NCBI GenBank assembly: GCA_905183005.1
Contig: CAJJDO010000025.1
Location: 651,889 to 715,888, forward strand
Reading direction: 5' to 3'
Length of the DNA: 64,000 bases
Origin: Paramecium pentaurelia
Taxonomy: Eukaryota > Ciliophora > Oligohymenophorea > Peniculida > Parameciidae
Part shown: piece after piece, positions 36,952-50,494 of the stretch
Layout of the letters: each line of letters starts with the position of its first letter
How positions within the stretch are numbered: position 1 is the first letter of the stretch
Made by a program: the position numbers and the translations under genes
The notes under the pieces: model-generated
Seen by the model: only the letters and a program-made list of their open reading frames with translations
Told to the model about the DNA's origin: nothing
The model's database searches: none

Positions 36952-39900
36952 TCAAGTAATTTATGATCTCTTTTTATGAGGACTTTCCTATTTAATTTTA
37001 AGAGTAGTTAATCTTATTGATGAACTAATAATTTTTTCTGATCTTGCTCTAAATTCATTAAAATACTCCTAAAATAATTCATTCCATTATTCCACATCTA
37101 AATTAATATCAAAAATAGGTCTTGAAGATCTCATTAATTATTCTACAACTTTAAAAGTTAATCCTGGATAAGGAAATTGATCTTCATTCAGTTAATTAAT
37201 TTACTATATTAAACTTTATTTATATTTTAGAATAAACTTTGAAGTTTTTTCTATATTAAATATAATTTTACATTTTTATCTAGCATTTTATTATTTTTAT
37301 AAATATATTTATTTCTCTTATAAATCTAATTCTTTTAAATATTAAATTTCTTAAGGTGTCAATTTAGAAAAAGTTTTAATCCTTGCAGATCCAATTAGAG
37401 CCTTATTCTTCTCTTTAAATTCTAATAAATCAGAAAAGAACTAATTATAAAGTATAAAAATACCTTTTACATTTGTAAAACATACTTTCTTCTTTCTTTT
37501 AATAAATGAGAAAATAGAACATCTTTTTTTATTTTACATTCCAATAAAGTCAATTCTTCCATAAGATTTAGTTATTAAATTTATGAGAAATTTAATTTAA
37601 TCCTATATTAATTAGGCAATTAAATTTTTTCAATATATCTAGTATAAGGTAATAAAACCTAATTTTATAAAATCTAATTTGATGGTTTAAATTATTTTTT
37701 TTATTTTCTTTCGTTTTCTTATTTTATGGCAATTTGTTTACTTATATAATCTCGTAACATGCGACCATTAAGCAGAATGTGTTTTGGGAATTTTCTAATT
37801 TTAATAAAAATTTATACAATAACTTTGAAATTTAATCTTAATTTAACAATTAATTAGTTAAATATGAAAATTCATCTTAAATAAATTTAGTAAAATGAGA
37901 TTGACAAGCCTTTAACTCTTCCTTTTCTTAATTAAGATTAACACATTTAAATTATTTTAATAGATGTTCATCCCAATAATAATTAAGTACACTCAATTGG
38001 ATTGAAATACTATTATTAAACCAAGAACAAAATTATTATGTAATTATTGCAGCCTTATTAATACTTGCCAATCCTATGATTACTTTTAATCTAATTTAAT
38101 TTCTAAGTTAAAATATATGAAGTTTTCTGATTCTTTATTATTTTCTTTTTATTCTAAGTTAAATTTTATATCTAACTATGAAAGATGTTAGAATTTTTCT
38201 GGCAGTTGCATTTAATTAATTCATTATTTTAACTAGAATGTATTTTTTTCTAAAATAATGTTAAATTTTCTTTGCAGAAATATTTTGTAAAAATTCACTT
38301 TTTCTATGATCTAAAACATTACGACTAATTTACAAACAAATTTATGTAAAATTTTAAATATTTAGAAAAGTAAGTAATTCTTTAAATAAATTTTATCTTT
38401 ATTGTTTTTCTATAAATTACTATTTTTATTTCTACTTAAATTCTTATGACTTTTCATATACAACTTAAGTAAAATAATTAGCTCTTTCTATTTAAATTTC
38501 TTCTTTTTTAAGATTAACTAATTTTGCTTTTTATTAATTTTCTTATGCTTTGGTTTTTATCGATTCTAATATTTATTCTTTATTTAAAAGTGGCTTGATT
38601 GATTATAAACTAATTTAACTTATTCTATCAAACTCCTATTCTCTTTATCTTTTTTTTTATAAAACTTTTTTAGCTCTTTCTTAATGAAGTAACTAAATCT
38701 ATTCTTTTGTAGTTTATATAATGCTTTTATCAAATTAATCATATTTATCATGATAGATAGGCTTAATTATCTTGAATTTGTTTCTAAATTAATTTATTTA
38801 GACTCTCTCTGGCATTTTCAAATGTAAATCTTATTTCTTCTCCTCAACTTAATTCAATATCGATAATAAAAGTCCTTCTTCATCTTTTTCTCTAGCCAAT
38901 TATATATATTCATATTTTAATTAATCATTATCTGTTTAAATTACACCATCTAATTCAATAAATTCTTATGATGGATCTTTACCCACTCTATCAGTATTTG
39001 AATATTGAATTGGTATATATAATTAACTTTCTTATTCCATTTTTTACACTTCTGCATGAACACCATCAAATAATATAGGAAATTTAAGTTAATTATTTAA
39101 TTTCTAATTTATTGAAGTAGAACTATGAAATATTGATGATTAACTTCCTTTAAGTGATTTATTTTTACGAATTAATTTATTTAAATCTTATGGTTCCTAT
39201 CTTTAGATAATTGGGGATGTGGCTTCACTTTTTTTCTTTTCATATTCTATAGCATTCTTTTTATTCACATATGTTTAAATTAATGAAGCTTCTTCTGAAA
39301 TCACCTTATATTACTCAGTTTTGAAGTGTTCAAAATTAAGGAGTGGCAAATTAATCTTATTTTCTCCTTAAATAATTAATCCAGTATTCTAAGGACCCAT
39401 GTCAAAATCAATAATTTTTAATTTGATTTCTAATGGAGTTGGTTAATAAACTTCTTCAGGGAAGTTAAAAATACTATCTTTTTTATTGCTTCCCCATACA
39501 TAAAGTTGACCAGAACTATTTAAAGCTCCAAAATGATCAAGACCTGCAGCCACTTTGATAAATGGACTTTTTTTCTTTATTATTTTACTAGGCATAGTAG
39601 CCTTTGATAAATCCATCTTAAAAGGTCCTTTTCCCCAAGTATATACATCACCTTTTACATCAAGTGCTATACTGTAATTGGCTCCACAAACACATTAGAT
39701 TGCCTTGGCTTTAAAATCATAGATTAATTTAGGTTCTTTCTATTCTTATATATCAAATCTCATGTAACCTAACTTTCCATCTTAAAATTCACCCCAACTC
39801 CATACATTTCCATTTTCTTCCCAAGCTAAGGTATGAAATGGACCACATGATATTCCACAAAATTGAATTTAGGTGTCTATTTATTTTCCAAATGAATGTA

Positions 39901-40558
39901 GTATTAAGTTTTTGGTCACTATATAAAGAACATTATTATATGCTGAATAATCTTAGATATCAACAATGAATTTAAAATTAAGTTTAGAATTCCTTCTAGT
40001 TGAATGTAATGAGGGAGGATTACTTTTTTCATCAATAATTTATTAATTGAAATATTTTGTTATATTTAAGCCTTTGATTTCAAAAGATTTTCCTTAAATA
40101 TCCTTAGAATATGAAATCTTTTCTGTTTTTAATAATTATGTAAATTTCAATCCTGGAATATTTCCCCAAATATATAATTACTTTGTTGTAGTATAAGCAA
40201 TAACAAAATCATTTCCTCCATCTATTTTTAAAAACTAAACATTCATTAACTATGATAAATTGATTGGTGTTTTAATAGATGAAACCCTTTCTGCTAATTG
40301 TCCATATAATGATTCTCCAAAGCCCCATAAATTTTGATTGACTAATTTTGTCAGAATATTTACTATCTATCATATATGTATTCTATTAGCAACATTTAAT
40401 GTAAACAAATTTTATGCTTATTTCTTTATCTTTAATTTTCGGTAACACTACTCGATTTAACCAAATTCCATTGTTATTTATGGCTATAGTCTCTAGATTG
40501 AAATCACTTGGTCCACTGACAATTACTAATAATTGGAATGCTTTTTACCATGAGTCAT
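36952..40558 (-). CDS. RCC1-repeat / coiled-coil protein, 1,164 residues
   Basis: Five introns (40526-40548, 40342-40363, 37718-37741, 37639-37658, 37441-37463) give exactly 1,164 residues. The first ~380 residues are RCC1 repeats: INQNLWGFGESLYGQL, ENGNVWSWGEFQDGKLG, VKGDVYTWGKG and SSGQLYVWGSN, each repeat with the family's W/G pattern. The remaining two-thirds is a long basic, glutamine-rich helical region. RCC1 propellers act as exchange factors or protein-binding platforms; coupling one to a long coiled coil suggests a cytoskeletal or basal-body scaffold (inference). The upstream same-strand gene ends 28 bp away. Confidence 0.85.
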
Positions 40559-40586
40559 CGTCAATAATATTAATAAAAATTATATA

Positions 40587-41612
40587 TCAGATCTTGCAAT
40601 AAATTTTTTTATAGAATAATTTAATTGACTCCTGTTCATACTCCTTCTTTCTCATTTCTAAATTTTTAGTATCTGAATTTAGTTTTTTAGTATTTCCATA
40701 CAAATTATCTAACATCAATTCAGTATGAGAAGCCAATGAAGAATCTAGAATATATAAAATGTTACTATCATCTTCTAAACATATATTGTCTTATGAATTT
40801 ACTTTTATAGAATTAGGTATGTTTTTAGTTTATAAAAATATTCCATTTCTAGCTAGACTATAATTTTAATAATAACCTTACATTTAACTTGAAACTTTAC
40901 TTATTTTAAGTAATTTATTATTCATTTTAGTATTAACTTAATCCATTTCTGTTAAGAGAGTATTGATATCAGTTTTTAAGAGAGTATTCATGTTCGATTT
41001 CGAATATTGAGAATATGATCTGCTTTATGATTATTTTTTTGACTTACTTTTCTCCAAATCATATTCATTTTATAAAAGTGGATTCTATTTCTTATTATCT
41101 TAAAATAAATATTCTAACGTCTTTCTAGGCTTCATAATATCACCTTAAGAAGATTCCTTTGATACATTTAGTTCAGTTACTTTAGTGCCTCCCCTATATT
41201 AATATCATTTTTCTTACATTTTGTTATTCTTATTAAAAGTCCTATTTACTATAGGACTGGATTCATCTTCATGTTTTGATTTTTGATTAAGGTTCATTTG
41301 AACTTTTTCGGCTAAATTTAATTCTGAAACCATTCTTAACATATTTAAGGGTTTTTAGATTGGCTTAAATTTTAAGAAAAATGTTTCAGGATCTTTGCAT
41401 CTAATTAAAGAAAGAAATTTCTTTTTGCTTCTATCTAATAAATATGATTTTTATTAGATAACTTATTTTTCATGAATGATTTTATCTAATTCTCTTTAAC
41501 GTGCAACTTTTTTAATATATACATTTCTTTCTTGTGTTGTTTTTAAATTTCTAATTTACAAATAAAACAATACTTTAAAGAAGAAGAAATTCTATGTAAT
41601 TATTTAAACCAT
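40587..41612 (-). CDS. Unknown 333-residue protein
   Basis: One intron (41194-41217) gives a clean frame from ATG 41610-41612 to TGA. The N-terminal ~130 residues are basic and helical (KKVARQRELDKIIHEKQ). The middle is S/K/N-rich and the C-terminus again helical (GNTKKLNSDTKNLEMRKKEY). No known domain. It sits 28 bp upstream of the RCC1 gene on the same strand. The tight spacing may mean co-regulation, but such spacing is general here. Confidence 0.65.
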
Positions 41613-42154
41613 TTTTCATCTTATTAACTTTAAGTTCTCTACAATCTTTAATTAGGAGTTTTTTCTAATTAATTCATTTATTTTATTATCCTTTATATTG
41701 CAAAATAATTCATTCTGTTTTCTCTCTATATATATATATATTTCAATAATATTCTATGTCTGCAAAAATCAATACTAATAAAGAATTCATATATCTTTTT
41801 CGAAGACACTATTTACTTTCTTATTCAATTTATAATATAGTAATTTAGAAGATTAATACAATAACTTATTCTGTAATAAGAAATATAATTTTTAATAAAG
41901 AGATTAAATATAGAATCGTAAGCAAAAAAGAATGAAATGATAAATATTAGAAACTAATTATTAAATATTATTATTTTTTCAAATTAAGAATAATTTCCAT
42001 AATTTTAGATGTAACTTGTATAATTATATCATGAAGATCTGTTCATTATGTCTTCTTTTCAAGTTGAATATATTGATTTTTAATTTTTGATCATTTATAT
42101 ACATATTACCAATTTTATTTTTCTTATCATAAATAAAAAAGCCTGTTTAACTAT
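41613..42154. other. Intergenic region between divergent genes
   Basis: About 540 bp between the unknown gene (minus) and the K+ channel gene (plus). It has a TA repeat near 41729-41742 and no gene. Confidence 0.55.
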
Positions 42155-45071
42155 ATGAATTCAGAATTAGGATCTTATACAGAGCGTGCTCCACTAAAGA
42201 CTTAACCTTCAATCCCAAAACAACCTTAAAGACCTGCATTCTTAAAAACAGTTAATTTAAAGACTTTGCAAAATCATAAAATAGTTTCTTTTCAAAATAG
42301 AATCTGGAGAGATAAAGCATTACTAGTATTAATATAAGTACTTCGGTTTATTTCTCTAATTACTCGAAGTCCTTTTGCATCTAAGTTTTCATTGTTGGAT
42401 GGAAACATGTTCAGAATAATAGGTGATAAAGCAGCAGACTTCAATTACTATTTGTTACATGATTACTTTAAATATATGGTAGTATAATTAAATAAATTAA
42501 GAAACCTTAACCATCATCTAGATTAAAATACTTTATTTAAAAACATCTTTACAAATGCTGTTATATGAAGGGATTATTAGATTCAATTATCAATTTAAAG
42601 ATCATTTTAGAACCAGAATCTATATTTCTTATTGTTTGGAATTTAATTCTACTCCTTAACATAAATCTTAACATACTTTATATTACAGTGAGGTTTTCAT
42701 TTGATTTTGAAAATTATCCACCTGAGAAATTTTAAATTTGCGAAGAATTTCTATTTAAAATTCCATTCTACCTCTATTTATTTGATGTAATAATAAAATT
42801 GAATACATGCTATTATGAATTAGGATATCTTGTAAGAGATCGAAATAAAATCATGGCCAACTTCTATAAAAACCGTAATATCCAAATAATTATTAGAATT
42901 ATTGATTAATCTTCTGATTATTGTACCAGCAATTATATATTTGATTGGTCTAACTGAATTGCCATTATATTTATTTTTGATAATGAAAGGTTTTTCTATC
43001 CCAGAGATTATGGAATCTATTATAGATAGAATGGAATTAACTACTAATTATTGGGTAACATATGATCTGTTTCGATTGATTTATGTTATTTTATATTAAT
43101 CTCATATATGTTGTTGTGGATTGTATTATGTAGGTTTATTAGATTAGGAAACTTCATGGTTAATAACTAATAATTTGATAAATGAAACTTGGATTATTAA
43201 ATATGTAAAAGTTATAATTTATAAAATAGCTAAGCACATATTATTGGAGTATAGTTACTATGACAACTATAGGATATGGAGATATAACTCCTTAAAATTT
43301 AATAGAAAAAGTCTATCTAATTTTTGTTGCTATAGTTTCATGCTGTACTTTTGGATATTCAATTAATAGTATTGGTTAAATACTTGGATAATTATAATCA
43401 AAAAATCATTAAATAAGAGTTGATTTAAATGATCTTAAGTAATTTCTAAGAGTAAGAGGTTATAATAATAAATTATAAATTAAAATTTTGAGATTTTTTG
43501 AATTTTTATGGAAAGATTAAAGTAATGAAAATAAGTTAGATCTTAATAAATTTAATTAATAACTACCATCTCATCTATATAATGTATTGCAATCCAATTG
43601 ATTTTCTAGGAAATGATGATAGATCTAAATATGAAAAGTATCTCAAAAATACCTTTTTTTAAAGAGAACTTCAATGAAGACTTTATTTCAGCATTAGCCT
43701 CTAAGTTTGTAGAAGAAAAATTAGTTCCATATAATACAATATTTTAAAAAAATGATCCCAGCAATTTTTTATATATATTATGTGATGGTGAAATTGAATA
43801 TTTTGTTGAGATTCCAGAAGGATCAGCCAATATATTAAGTATCCAAATCATTTCTGGATAAGATTAGATATTTGGATAATAAGAATTTCTATTGGATTAA
43901 AATTATGAAATTAATTGTAGATCATTGACATCTTCTAGGATTTTAAAAATATCTAAAAATGATTTCTAAAACATTGCAAAAAAATATGGCTATGTATAAA
44001 TCATTTGAATTATAGGAAAAATATTGTTAACTAAAAGATCTTGTCAAATTTTCTGGTAGATTTGATGAATTCCATTTACATTGTGTTGGATGCAATAAAT
44101 CAACTCATATGCTATATCAATGTCCAATGTTAACTGGTTTTCCAAATAAAACAAAAATTATAATTTAATATAGAAAAAATTAAACTCAAGAAAGAAAATA
44201 TTTTAGTAGAAAAAATATTAATAGAAGATTATCATCTTTAATTTTTGAAGCTTAGATATCAGATACTGTTTTGTATTATTTAATGCAAGATCCAAAATTG
44301 TCTTAATAAATTAGTTCAAAGTACTTTATCTCGTCACTAAAATAATAACAGCATTAAAAAGATCAAATTAAAGATATTCAGAAGGATTATCCAAATTTAT
44401 AAATTGATGGAACCATGAATAATAAAAAATTATCCATTTTGAATATCAAGGCTAGAAAATAATCATCGTATATAAAAAGGTTACCTGGATTTTTAAGTAA
44501 TTCTCTTTTAAATTTTAAATCTATGCAAGAAGACAAAATTAAAGCTGCTTTGGAATCAATTTCAAAAAATGTTTCTGGTTGTGAATCAGAATAATAAACT
44601 CCATAACTTAAAGAATTAAAAAAGTTTAAGACCAATATAGATAAAAATTAAGATGAAATTAATCCAATAGAACATAATAAAATAACTTAGGATGTAGCAA
44701 AATCTCTTCTTTTTAAATCAATTAATTAATCTACAAAATAATTCCAATATAATGTTCCACCTACATTAAGTGAGATGCAAAATTCTTCATTTTCTGAAGA
44801 TAGCTTATCTTCTTCATCAGAATTGAAGGAAATAAGTCCAGCAATTGACTTTATAAATTAATAATATATGGGAACTTACAAAGATATTTATGAAGAATTT
44901 GATAAATGCTAGGATTTTTAAAATTACATGACTCATATGAATTCTCATAAAATTTTAGAATAATTAAATCAAAATAAAGATTGTTAGAACTTCACAGATT
45001 TCATGATAGTTAATTTTGTTAAAAAACGTAGATCCAAAAGAACAAAATTAATTATTAAAATAGAAGATTGA
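42155..45071 (+). CDS. Voltage/cyclic-nucleotide-gated-type K+ channel (CNBD family)
   Basis: Five introns (42479-42501, 42875-42896, 43205-43229, 43584-43609, 43994-44015) give 932 residues. Membrane helices start near residue 155 (PESIFLIVWNLILLL); an S4-S5-like region and the pore follow. The selectivity filter is TTIGYGD (about 43267-43287), so potassium selectivity is expected. A C-linker leads to a cyclic-nucleotide-binding-type domain (FLYILCDGEIEYFVEI ... IFGQQEFL). The long tail is polar, with a Cys/His cluster (LHCVGCNKSTHMLYQC). This is the EAG/HCN-like plan expanded in Paramecium, where such channels set ciliary membrane excitability. Ligand binding is not proved. Confidence 0.92.
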
Positions 45072-45241
45072 AAAATACTCTTCATAAACACATTATCGTA
45101 TAATTTTTCATGTCTATTATCAATTAATATTTATATTAAATCGAAATTTAAATGAAATAAAAATAGATAAATAAGTTAATAGATATCTAAATGAGAAATT
45201 TGAATAACATTATATTTCTAGTAGTTTTATTAAATTTCCCA

Positions 45242-45820
45242 TCAATCTATAAACATCTTTGCATCATAATTTTCTTCTATTATATTCCAACCACCAATAC
45301 CCCAATCATTTTTGTTAAATGTAAATGCAGGTTCTGACTTTTTTGTCTTTTTTTCATAACTAGGTTAACTTTTTAATAATGTATTAATTGATTATTTTGT
45401 ACTAGTTTAACTTCTACATTAAACAGGAGCCGTTTCAATTCTAAATTATTCATCTGGAACACTTTTTGCTTATTTCAATCCCAATTTTAGTTTAAGCTTC
45501 TTAAATGCAGGACATCTGCTATGTATACGATCAGTCTAAAATGAAGCCAATGTTTATGTAGGTAAAATTTTAAATGCACATATAGGAAGTGATATATCTT
45601 TCTCTTTTGAAAATTTTCTAGATGAGAATAAAGATTTGATAAGTAAAGGATTCTTTATTTAAACTGGCTATCTAACTCCATATTTGGAGGATTGCACATG
45701 ATAAAATTGAGATGATGGTTTCTTTGTTAAAATATCATTTTAAGCTTTTCTTGTTTAAGAAAGATGTTATTTGATGAGTTCTTTATTGTAAAGACAATCA
45801 ATTAATAATTCTTTATCCAT
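45242..45820 (-). CDS. Unknown 192-residue protein
   Basis: Intronless frame from ATG 45818-45820 (MDKELLIDCLYNKEL) to TGA 45242-45244. A basic central part ends in a conserved-looking aromatic C-terminus (NDWGIGGWNIIEENYDAKMF). No domain is recognised. It is convergent with the K+ channel gene, the stops 170 bp apart. Codon use fits the neighbours. Confidence 0.6.
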
Positions 45821-46082
45821 AATAAATAATAATAGTTATTTATTGAGTATTTTTGATATTGTTTTATAATAGAACCTAAAAAATAAAAAGGAAGTTCAAA
45901 TTCTATTAACATATATTATATCAACTAGGATGATAATTTGAAATAGTATGAAAAATATTTATAATTTCTGAATAAATTGGTTTCAAGAGTTTGTAATATA
46001 ATTTTGTTAAATTATTTTCGGAAATTAATATAGAATTCTGGAATTGAATTGTTTAATATAATAAAAAACTTAGCAATTCAAA

Positions 46083-46763
46083 TCATTAATTAAAATTCTC
46101 ATAAAATTAGAATCTATGATTAGATTCTGTATAGGAAGAAACATTTGAAACCTTCTCCTTTATATCCTGGTTCAATCTAGTAAATTTTGATTATGTTTCT
46201 GTAAATTATTTTGATTAAGTCTAACTCTTATCTTATTGTTGACTTTTATACTATTAATTTTCATACTTTTGATTATTCTATTATTATTAATTAGCCGATT
46301 AATTTTCCTTACCTTCTTCTTATGAATTATTATTCACAATGTTCATAATTACAAATCCAAAAAGTAAAATAATTCCAATAGCAAAAATTGAGTTGATACT
46401 TAAGAAGCTATCATATTTTTGATTAGAAAATTCACTGTATGTCTGATAAGTTCTTCTAAATGGATCATCTGTAAATGTGTATGTTCTAGTAAATGGTTAA
46501 GAATATCGTCTATTGTTGAAAGGCATTTCATCGTCATCTTTATCTGCATTGCCATCAATTATTTCTTAATAAGCATGGGTTATTTTTTTGTACTTTTCAT
46601 GAGCTCCAGGAGAATCATTTTTATCAGGATGATATTTCAAAGACAATTTCCTAAATTATTTTTTTACACTTTCCAAATCAGCTCCTTTTGTTAATCCTAA
46701 GATTTTATAATAATCTTCCTTAGCTAATGATAATGCCAAAAATATGAGAATCAAAATTTTCAT
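46083..46763 (-). CDS. ER-type DnaJ (Hsp40) membrane protein
   Basis: Intronless 226-residue frame. An N-terminal signal peptide (MKILILIFLALSLAK) is followed directly by a J domain (DYYKILGL, then LSLKYHPDKND with intact HPD). One membrane helix lies near residue 130 (FAIGIILLFGFVIMNIV) and the tail is very Q/N-rich. The order signal-J-TM-tail suggests a J domain in the ER lumen that recruits the ER Hsp70. The final ~40 codons are uncertain: an alternative frame also reads well and could be reached by a short intron, so the exact C-terminus may differ. Confidence 0.83.
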
Positions 46764-46903
46764 TAATTTTAAATATATATAGATATTCATTCAAAACTTT
46801 ATATATTATTAATGTTGGAGTTTATACATATATTAGAAAGATAAATGAAGTTTTCAATAATTGAGTAATTACTAAAATAATTATATTAAAGTTGAAACAA
46901 ATA

Positions 46904-47743
46904 TCATTATATGTTTTCATGGTTTTGTGATTATTCAATTTCAGGTTTAATATTATCTATTGTTTTTTTCATTTATTAGTATTTATAAACTAAAATTTAT
47001 TTTAGAAATATACTTCTTCCTTTTTGGTAAAACTTTGATTTAAGTTCTCTAAATGCTTTAGTCTCTTTGTCCTCTTCTTCATCTGGATGCACAACTACTG
47101 GTGCTGCTCTTTTTGGTTTTCCTTAAATAATGGTTTAAATATATTGATCTCTTTTTAAATCCTCCATTTATGCTAACTTTTATGCTTCCTCTCTAATTGA
47201 TAAATTAAATATATTACTCAAGAGATAAATTCACTTGGATGATACCACCGACGTAAAATGATGGGTCTTTTTCTTCGTTTTTTGATAAAAATTTGGCTTA
47301 AGTCTGAAAAGAGATAGAAGCAAATAATATACCTCACGAATTTCTTCTAAGAGTTCAGCATCTCGTTATTATTCATCTTAAACATTCTCAACCTGACCAC
47401 AGAAAGCTAATGGATCAACACTCTTAATTTTTTCTTAGACATATTTTTCCATGAGCTTATCTGGTTTCTCAGTTTTTTATTTAATATAGTTTATGCTCGT
47501 TAATCCTCGAGCTGAATCTTAATTAAGAAAATTTCTTTCTCTTTCATTATTGGTGGCTGACTTTTTTTGACAGATTTATTTTTCTTTTGCTAATTACTAA
47601 ACATTAATCCCAACTCTTTTTTATTTCTAAATTGATTTTTCTATTTATGGATGCTAATTAACATTTGGATGCTATTGTTAATCATCATCTTTATCGTTGT
47701 CAATCAATTTAAGTTCTTATTTCTTAATTTTCTTAGAAAACAT
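46904..47743 (-). CDS. Coiled-coil protein of unknown family, 253 residues
   Basis: Three introns (47304-47332, 47193-47217, 46990-47013) give a clean frame. The N-terminus is K/Q-rich, followed by charged helices (ERERNFLNQDSARGL; KLMEKYVQEKIKSVDPLAF) and a helix-rich end (EEEAQKLAQMEDLKRDQYI) with GKPKRAAPVVVHPDEEE. I do not recognise the family. No membrane or targeting signals. It lies between the DnaJ and citrate synthase genes, all on the minus strand. Confidence 0.65.
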
Positions 47744-47809
47744 AATATACAATAATTATTAAAAAGAATATAAAGAAATATATTATTAATAATATTTTAA
47801 TATCCTAAA

Positions 47810-49274
47810 TCAAGACAATGTTGCTGTTTCTCTTCTCTTTTATCTACTACTTTTATTTGATTCCAAATAGATAGGAAACTAATAAAATAAATTAATTCAT
47901 TACCTCTTTTCTTTAATCAACAGGTACATAATTTCTTTTCTCAGGCCCAACATAATTTTATCTTGGTCTGACTATGTTATTTTCTTTGTCATTCAAATAT
48001 TCCTTCCAATGTGCTAACCATCCAGCAACTCTTGGAATAGTGAATAATACTGGGAACATATCAGTTGGGAATCCCAAAGCTCTATAGATAACTCCACTAT
48101 AAAAATCAACATTTGGATATAATTTTCTTTAAATGAAATATGGATCTGATAAAGCAATCTTCTCTAATTCAATTGCTATTTCAATCAATGGCTCTTTGCC
48201 AGTAATTTCAAAGACTTAATAAGCAATCTATTTGACAATCTTAGCTCTTGGATCATAATTTTTATAAACTCTATGTCCAAAACCCATTAACAATTTTTTT
48301 CTATCTTTTACATCTTTTATAAACTATGGGATATTCTTTAGATCCCCAATCTCTTCCAACATTCTGAGGACTGCTTCATTAGCTCCTCCATGTTTAGGTC
48401 CATAGAGGGCACCAGCAGCACCAGCTATGGCAGTATAGATATCAACTCCACTTGAACTCAAATGTCGAACAAATGCAGTAGAACAATTTAATTCATGCTC
48501 TGCATGTAAAATAAATAAGACTTCTAATGCTCTTGTAATTTTAGGATGTGGTTTGTATTCCTTTTCATTCAATTTATCAAGCATATATAAGAAATTCTCT
48601 ACATAACTCATATTCTCATGAGGCATATTATGTTCTCTACCTATTCTATTTCTAAAACTATTAGATGCAATAGTAGGTAATGATCCCAAAATACGATAAA
48701 TTTATTTATTCACGATGTCTTAATTCTTATAAACTCCTTCTCCTGCTAAAGCTGGATTAACTTCAGGATGAAAAGTTGAAATAGCAGCTAGAGTTGAAAT
48801 TAACATACCCATTGGATGGGCATCATATCTAAAGCTCTTCATCATTTAAGATGCATCTGTATGGATGAATGTATGCTTTCTAAGCTTTTCATCCCATTCC
48901 TACAATTAACTCTTGCTTGGTAATTCACCATTAATCAGTAAGTAAGCTACTTCAACAAATGTAGATTTCTCTGCTAATTCCTCTATAGGTATTCCTCTAT
49001 ATTCCAAAATTCCCTTGTCTCCATCAATGTAGGATATTTTAGATGTCTAATAATATTCAGATTTATATTTTACGCAGCATATTGTGTTCATATAACCTGG
49101 ATCATAAACTCTCAAAGGCTGACCTTGATATTAAAGAGCACCCAATTTTGTCGCATGGATAAAATCGCTTTCTCTGGATGTACTGATTGGAACCTCAATA
49201 GTTTTGCCAGTTCTATTATCAGTGATTGTCAAGTGATGAGCCAACTAATTAGCATAGAGAGCCAACCTATTCAT
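47810..49274 (-). CDS. CS: Citrate synthase, glyoxysomal type with PTS2-like N-terminus
   Basis: One intron (47879-47903) gives 479 residues. The chain matches citrate synthase throughout: YIDGDKGILEYRGIPIEEL, HELNCSTAFVRH, GALYGPKHGGANEAV (catalytic His), GFGHRVYKNYDPRAK (second His; the Asp lies downstream) and KLYPNVDFYSG. The detail follows plant peroxisomal citrate synthase more than the mitochondrial animal form. Residues 3-11, RLALYANQL, fit the peroxisomal PTS2 pattern R-L-x5-[HQ]-L, as RL-x5-HL does in plant enzymes. It condenses acetyl-CoA with oxaloacetate. Peroxisomal location, hence a glyoxylate-cycle role, is inferred from PTS2. The ORF at 48324-48689 is part of this gene. Confidence 0.93.
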
Positions 49275-49341
49275 TATATTTAATAATATTGACTCATACT
49301 TAAAACACTGACGTCTTATATAAATATATATTAAATTATAA

Positions 49342-49766
49342 ATGGAATAATTATATCATCGTGATCCCACATATTAAGAATAGGAAAAAAAAAGAGAGCA
49401 ACTCTTAAATAAATTGCCACAGCCTAATTTAAGTGCAAATTTAGATGAATTGATTAACAATTCAATCCAGCTTTCTTTGAAAGGAACCTCAGATTTTTTT
49501 ATTAGTAAAAAACTCAAAAGCGCCAGAGAAAAACCTGACAGTGAAGTATATACCATATAGTTTAACTTAAGGAACTTATGCAAAAATTATTAAAGAAATT
49601 TGAAATTGAAGAGTATGGCACAAACTTTACTAAAGATGTTTATGATCCAAAGAAGATAGGTGATGATTCTGTTGTTGATGATAAAAAAGTACTTCGACCT
49701 ACTGTTCCTAATGTATTTATTATCTCTATATTTAATTTTTAGAGTTTTACACATTCAAATAGATGA
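49342..49766 (+). CDS. SAP30BP/HCNGP-like protein
   Basis: Two introns (49546-49571, 49713-49742) give 122 residues starting MEQLYHRDPTYQEQ. The recognisable part is the end of the HCNGP domain: a helix (ELMQKLLKKFEIEEYGTNF) followed by VYDPKKIGDDS, which parallels the GTNFPPE and FDP segment of SAP30BP, a nuclear protein linked to transcription repression and splicing. The protein is shorter than the animal one. The call rests on this short stretch. It is divergent from citrate synthase, the starts being 67 bp apart. Confidence 0.6.
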
Positions 49767-49830
49767 ATAAGATGTAAATAAATATTAATCAATATTATAA
49801 TTATCTATAAACTCAATATTAGTTTAAATT

Positions 49831-50440
49831 TCATCGCTTTACTAATAAGGATTTTGCCAATTAAACTGCTGTATGTTAATCTACCAATAATTCAACCAAG
49901 GCTAATGCAAATTCTATAGCTGTTCCTGGAGATCTAGATGTAATAAACTTGTTGCTAACATGTACTCTATCCTCTGAAAATTATCCTTTGTAATCCTAAA
50001 CATGAGCAGGATGACAGGTTCCTGTTGAATTAATCATAAAACCATTCTTGTCTAAAACCAATTAAGGAGAAGCACAAATGGCAGCTATCCATTTCCCTTC
50101 CTCCTACTGTTATCTTAATCGATCCAACTATTATCAAATTAAACATCTATAATACCAATGGTTAATGTGTTCCTAATGATTATGCATTTGATAATCCTCC
50201 TGGAAGAGCTATCAGGTCAAATTGCTATTTCAAAACTGTCTCAGTTAAATACGTATCACAAATAAAAGATATTCCAGATCTACCCACAATCAAAGGAGCT
50301 TTTTCATCTTCAACAGGTTTAATAGATGCAAAGGTCACATCAATATTTGCTCTACGTAATATATCGATTATTGCCACAGTTTCAATTTCTTCACACCCAT
50401 CACCAACTGGGACAAGAACTTACTTATTTTAATTTTACAT
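49831..50440 (-). CDS. DJ-1/PfpI family protein
   Basis: One intron (50128-50155) gives 193 residues, close to human DJ-1 (189). It begins with the Rossmann-like strand VLVPVGDGCEEIETVAIIDILRR cut at the conserved Glu. LIALPGGL marks the second glycine loop. The nucleophile elbow IAAICASP carries the reactive cysteine, with NKFITSRSPGTAIEFALALVE near the end as in DJ-1. DJ-1 proteins protect against oxidative and carbonyl stress. All landmark residues appear intact. The otubain-like gene starts upstream on the same strand, its stop 54 bp from this start. Confidence 0.92.
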
Positions 50441-50494
50441 ATTAATATTATGATTTTAATTTCAATAAGAATAATTGATATTTATAATAAATCA

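Noticed and set aside
49384..49392. Frameshift at the A9 run in the SAP30BP-like gene
   Set aside because: Recounting shows the frame runs through nine A bases without a shift, and the spliced length is a multiple of three.
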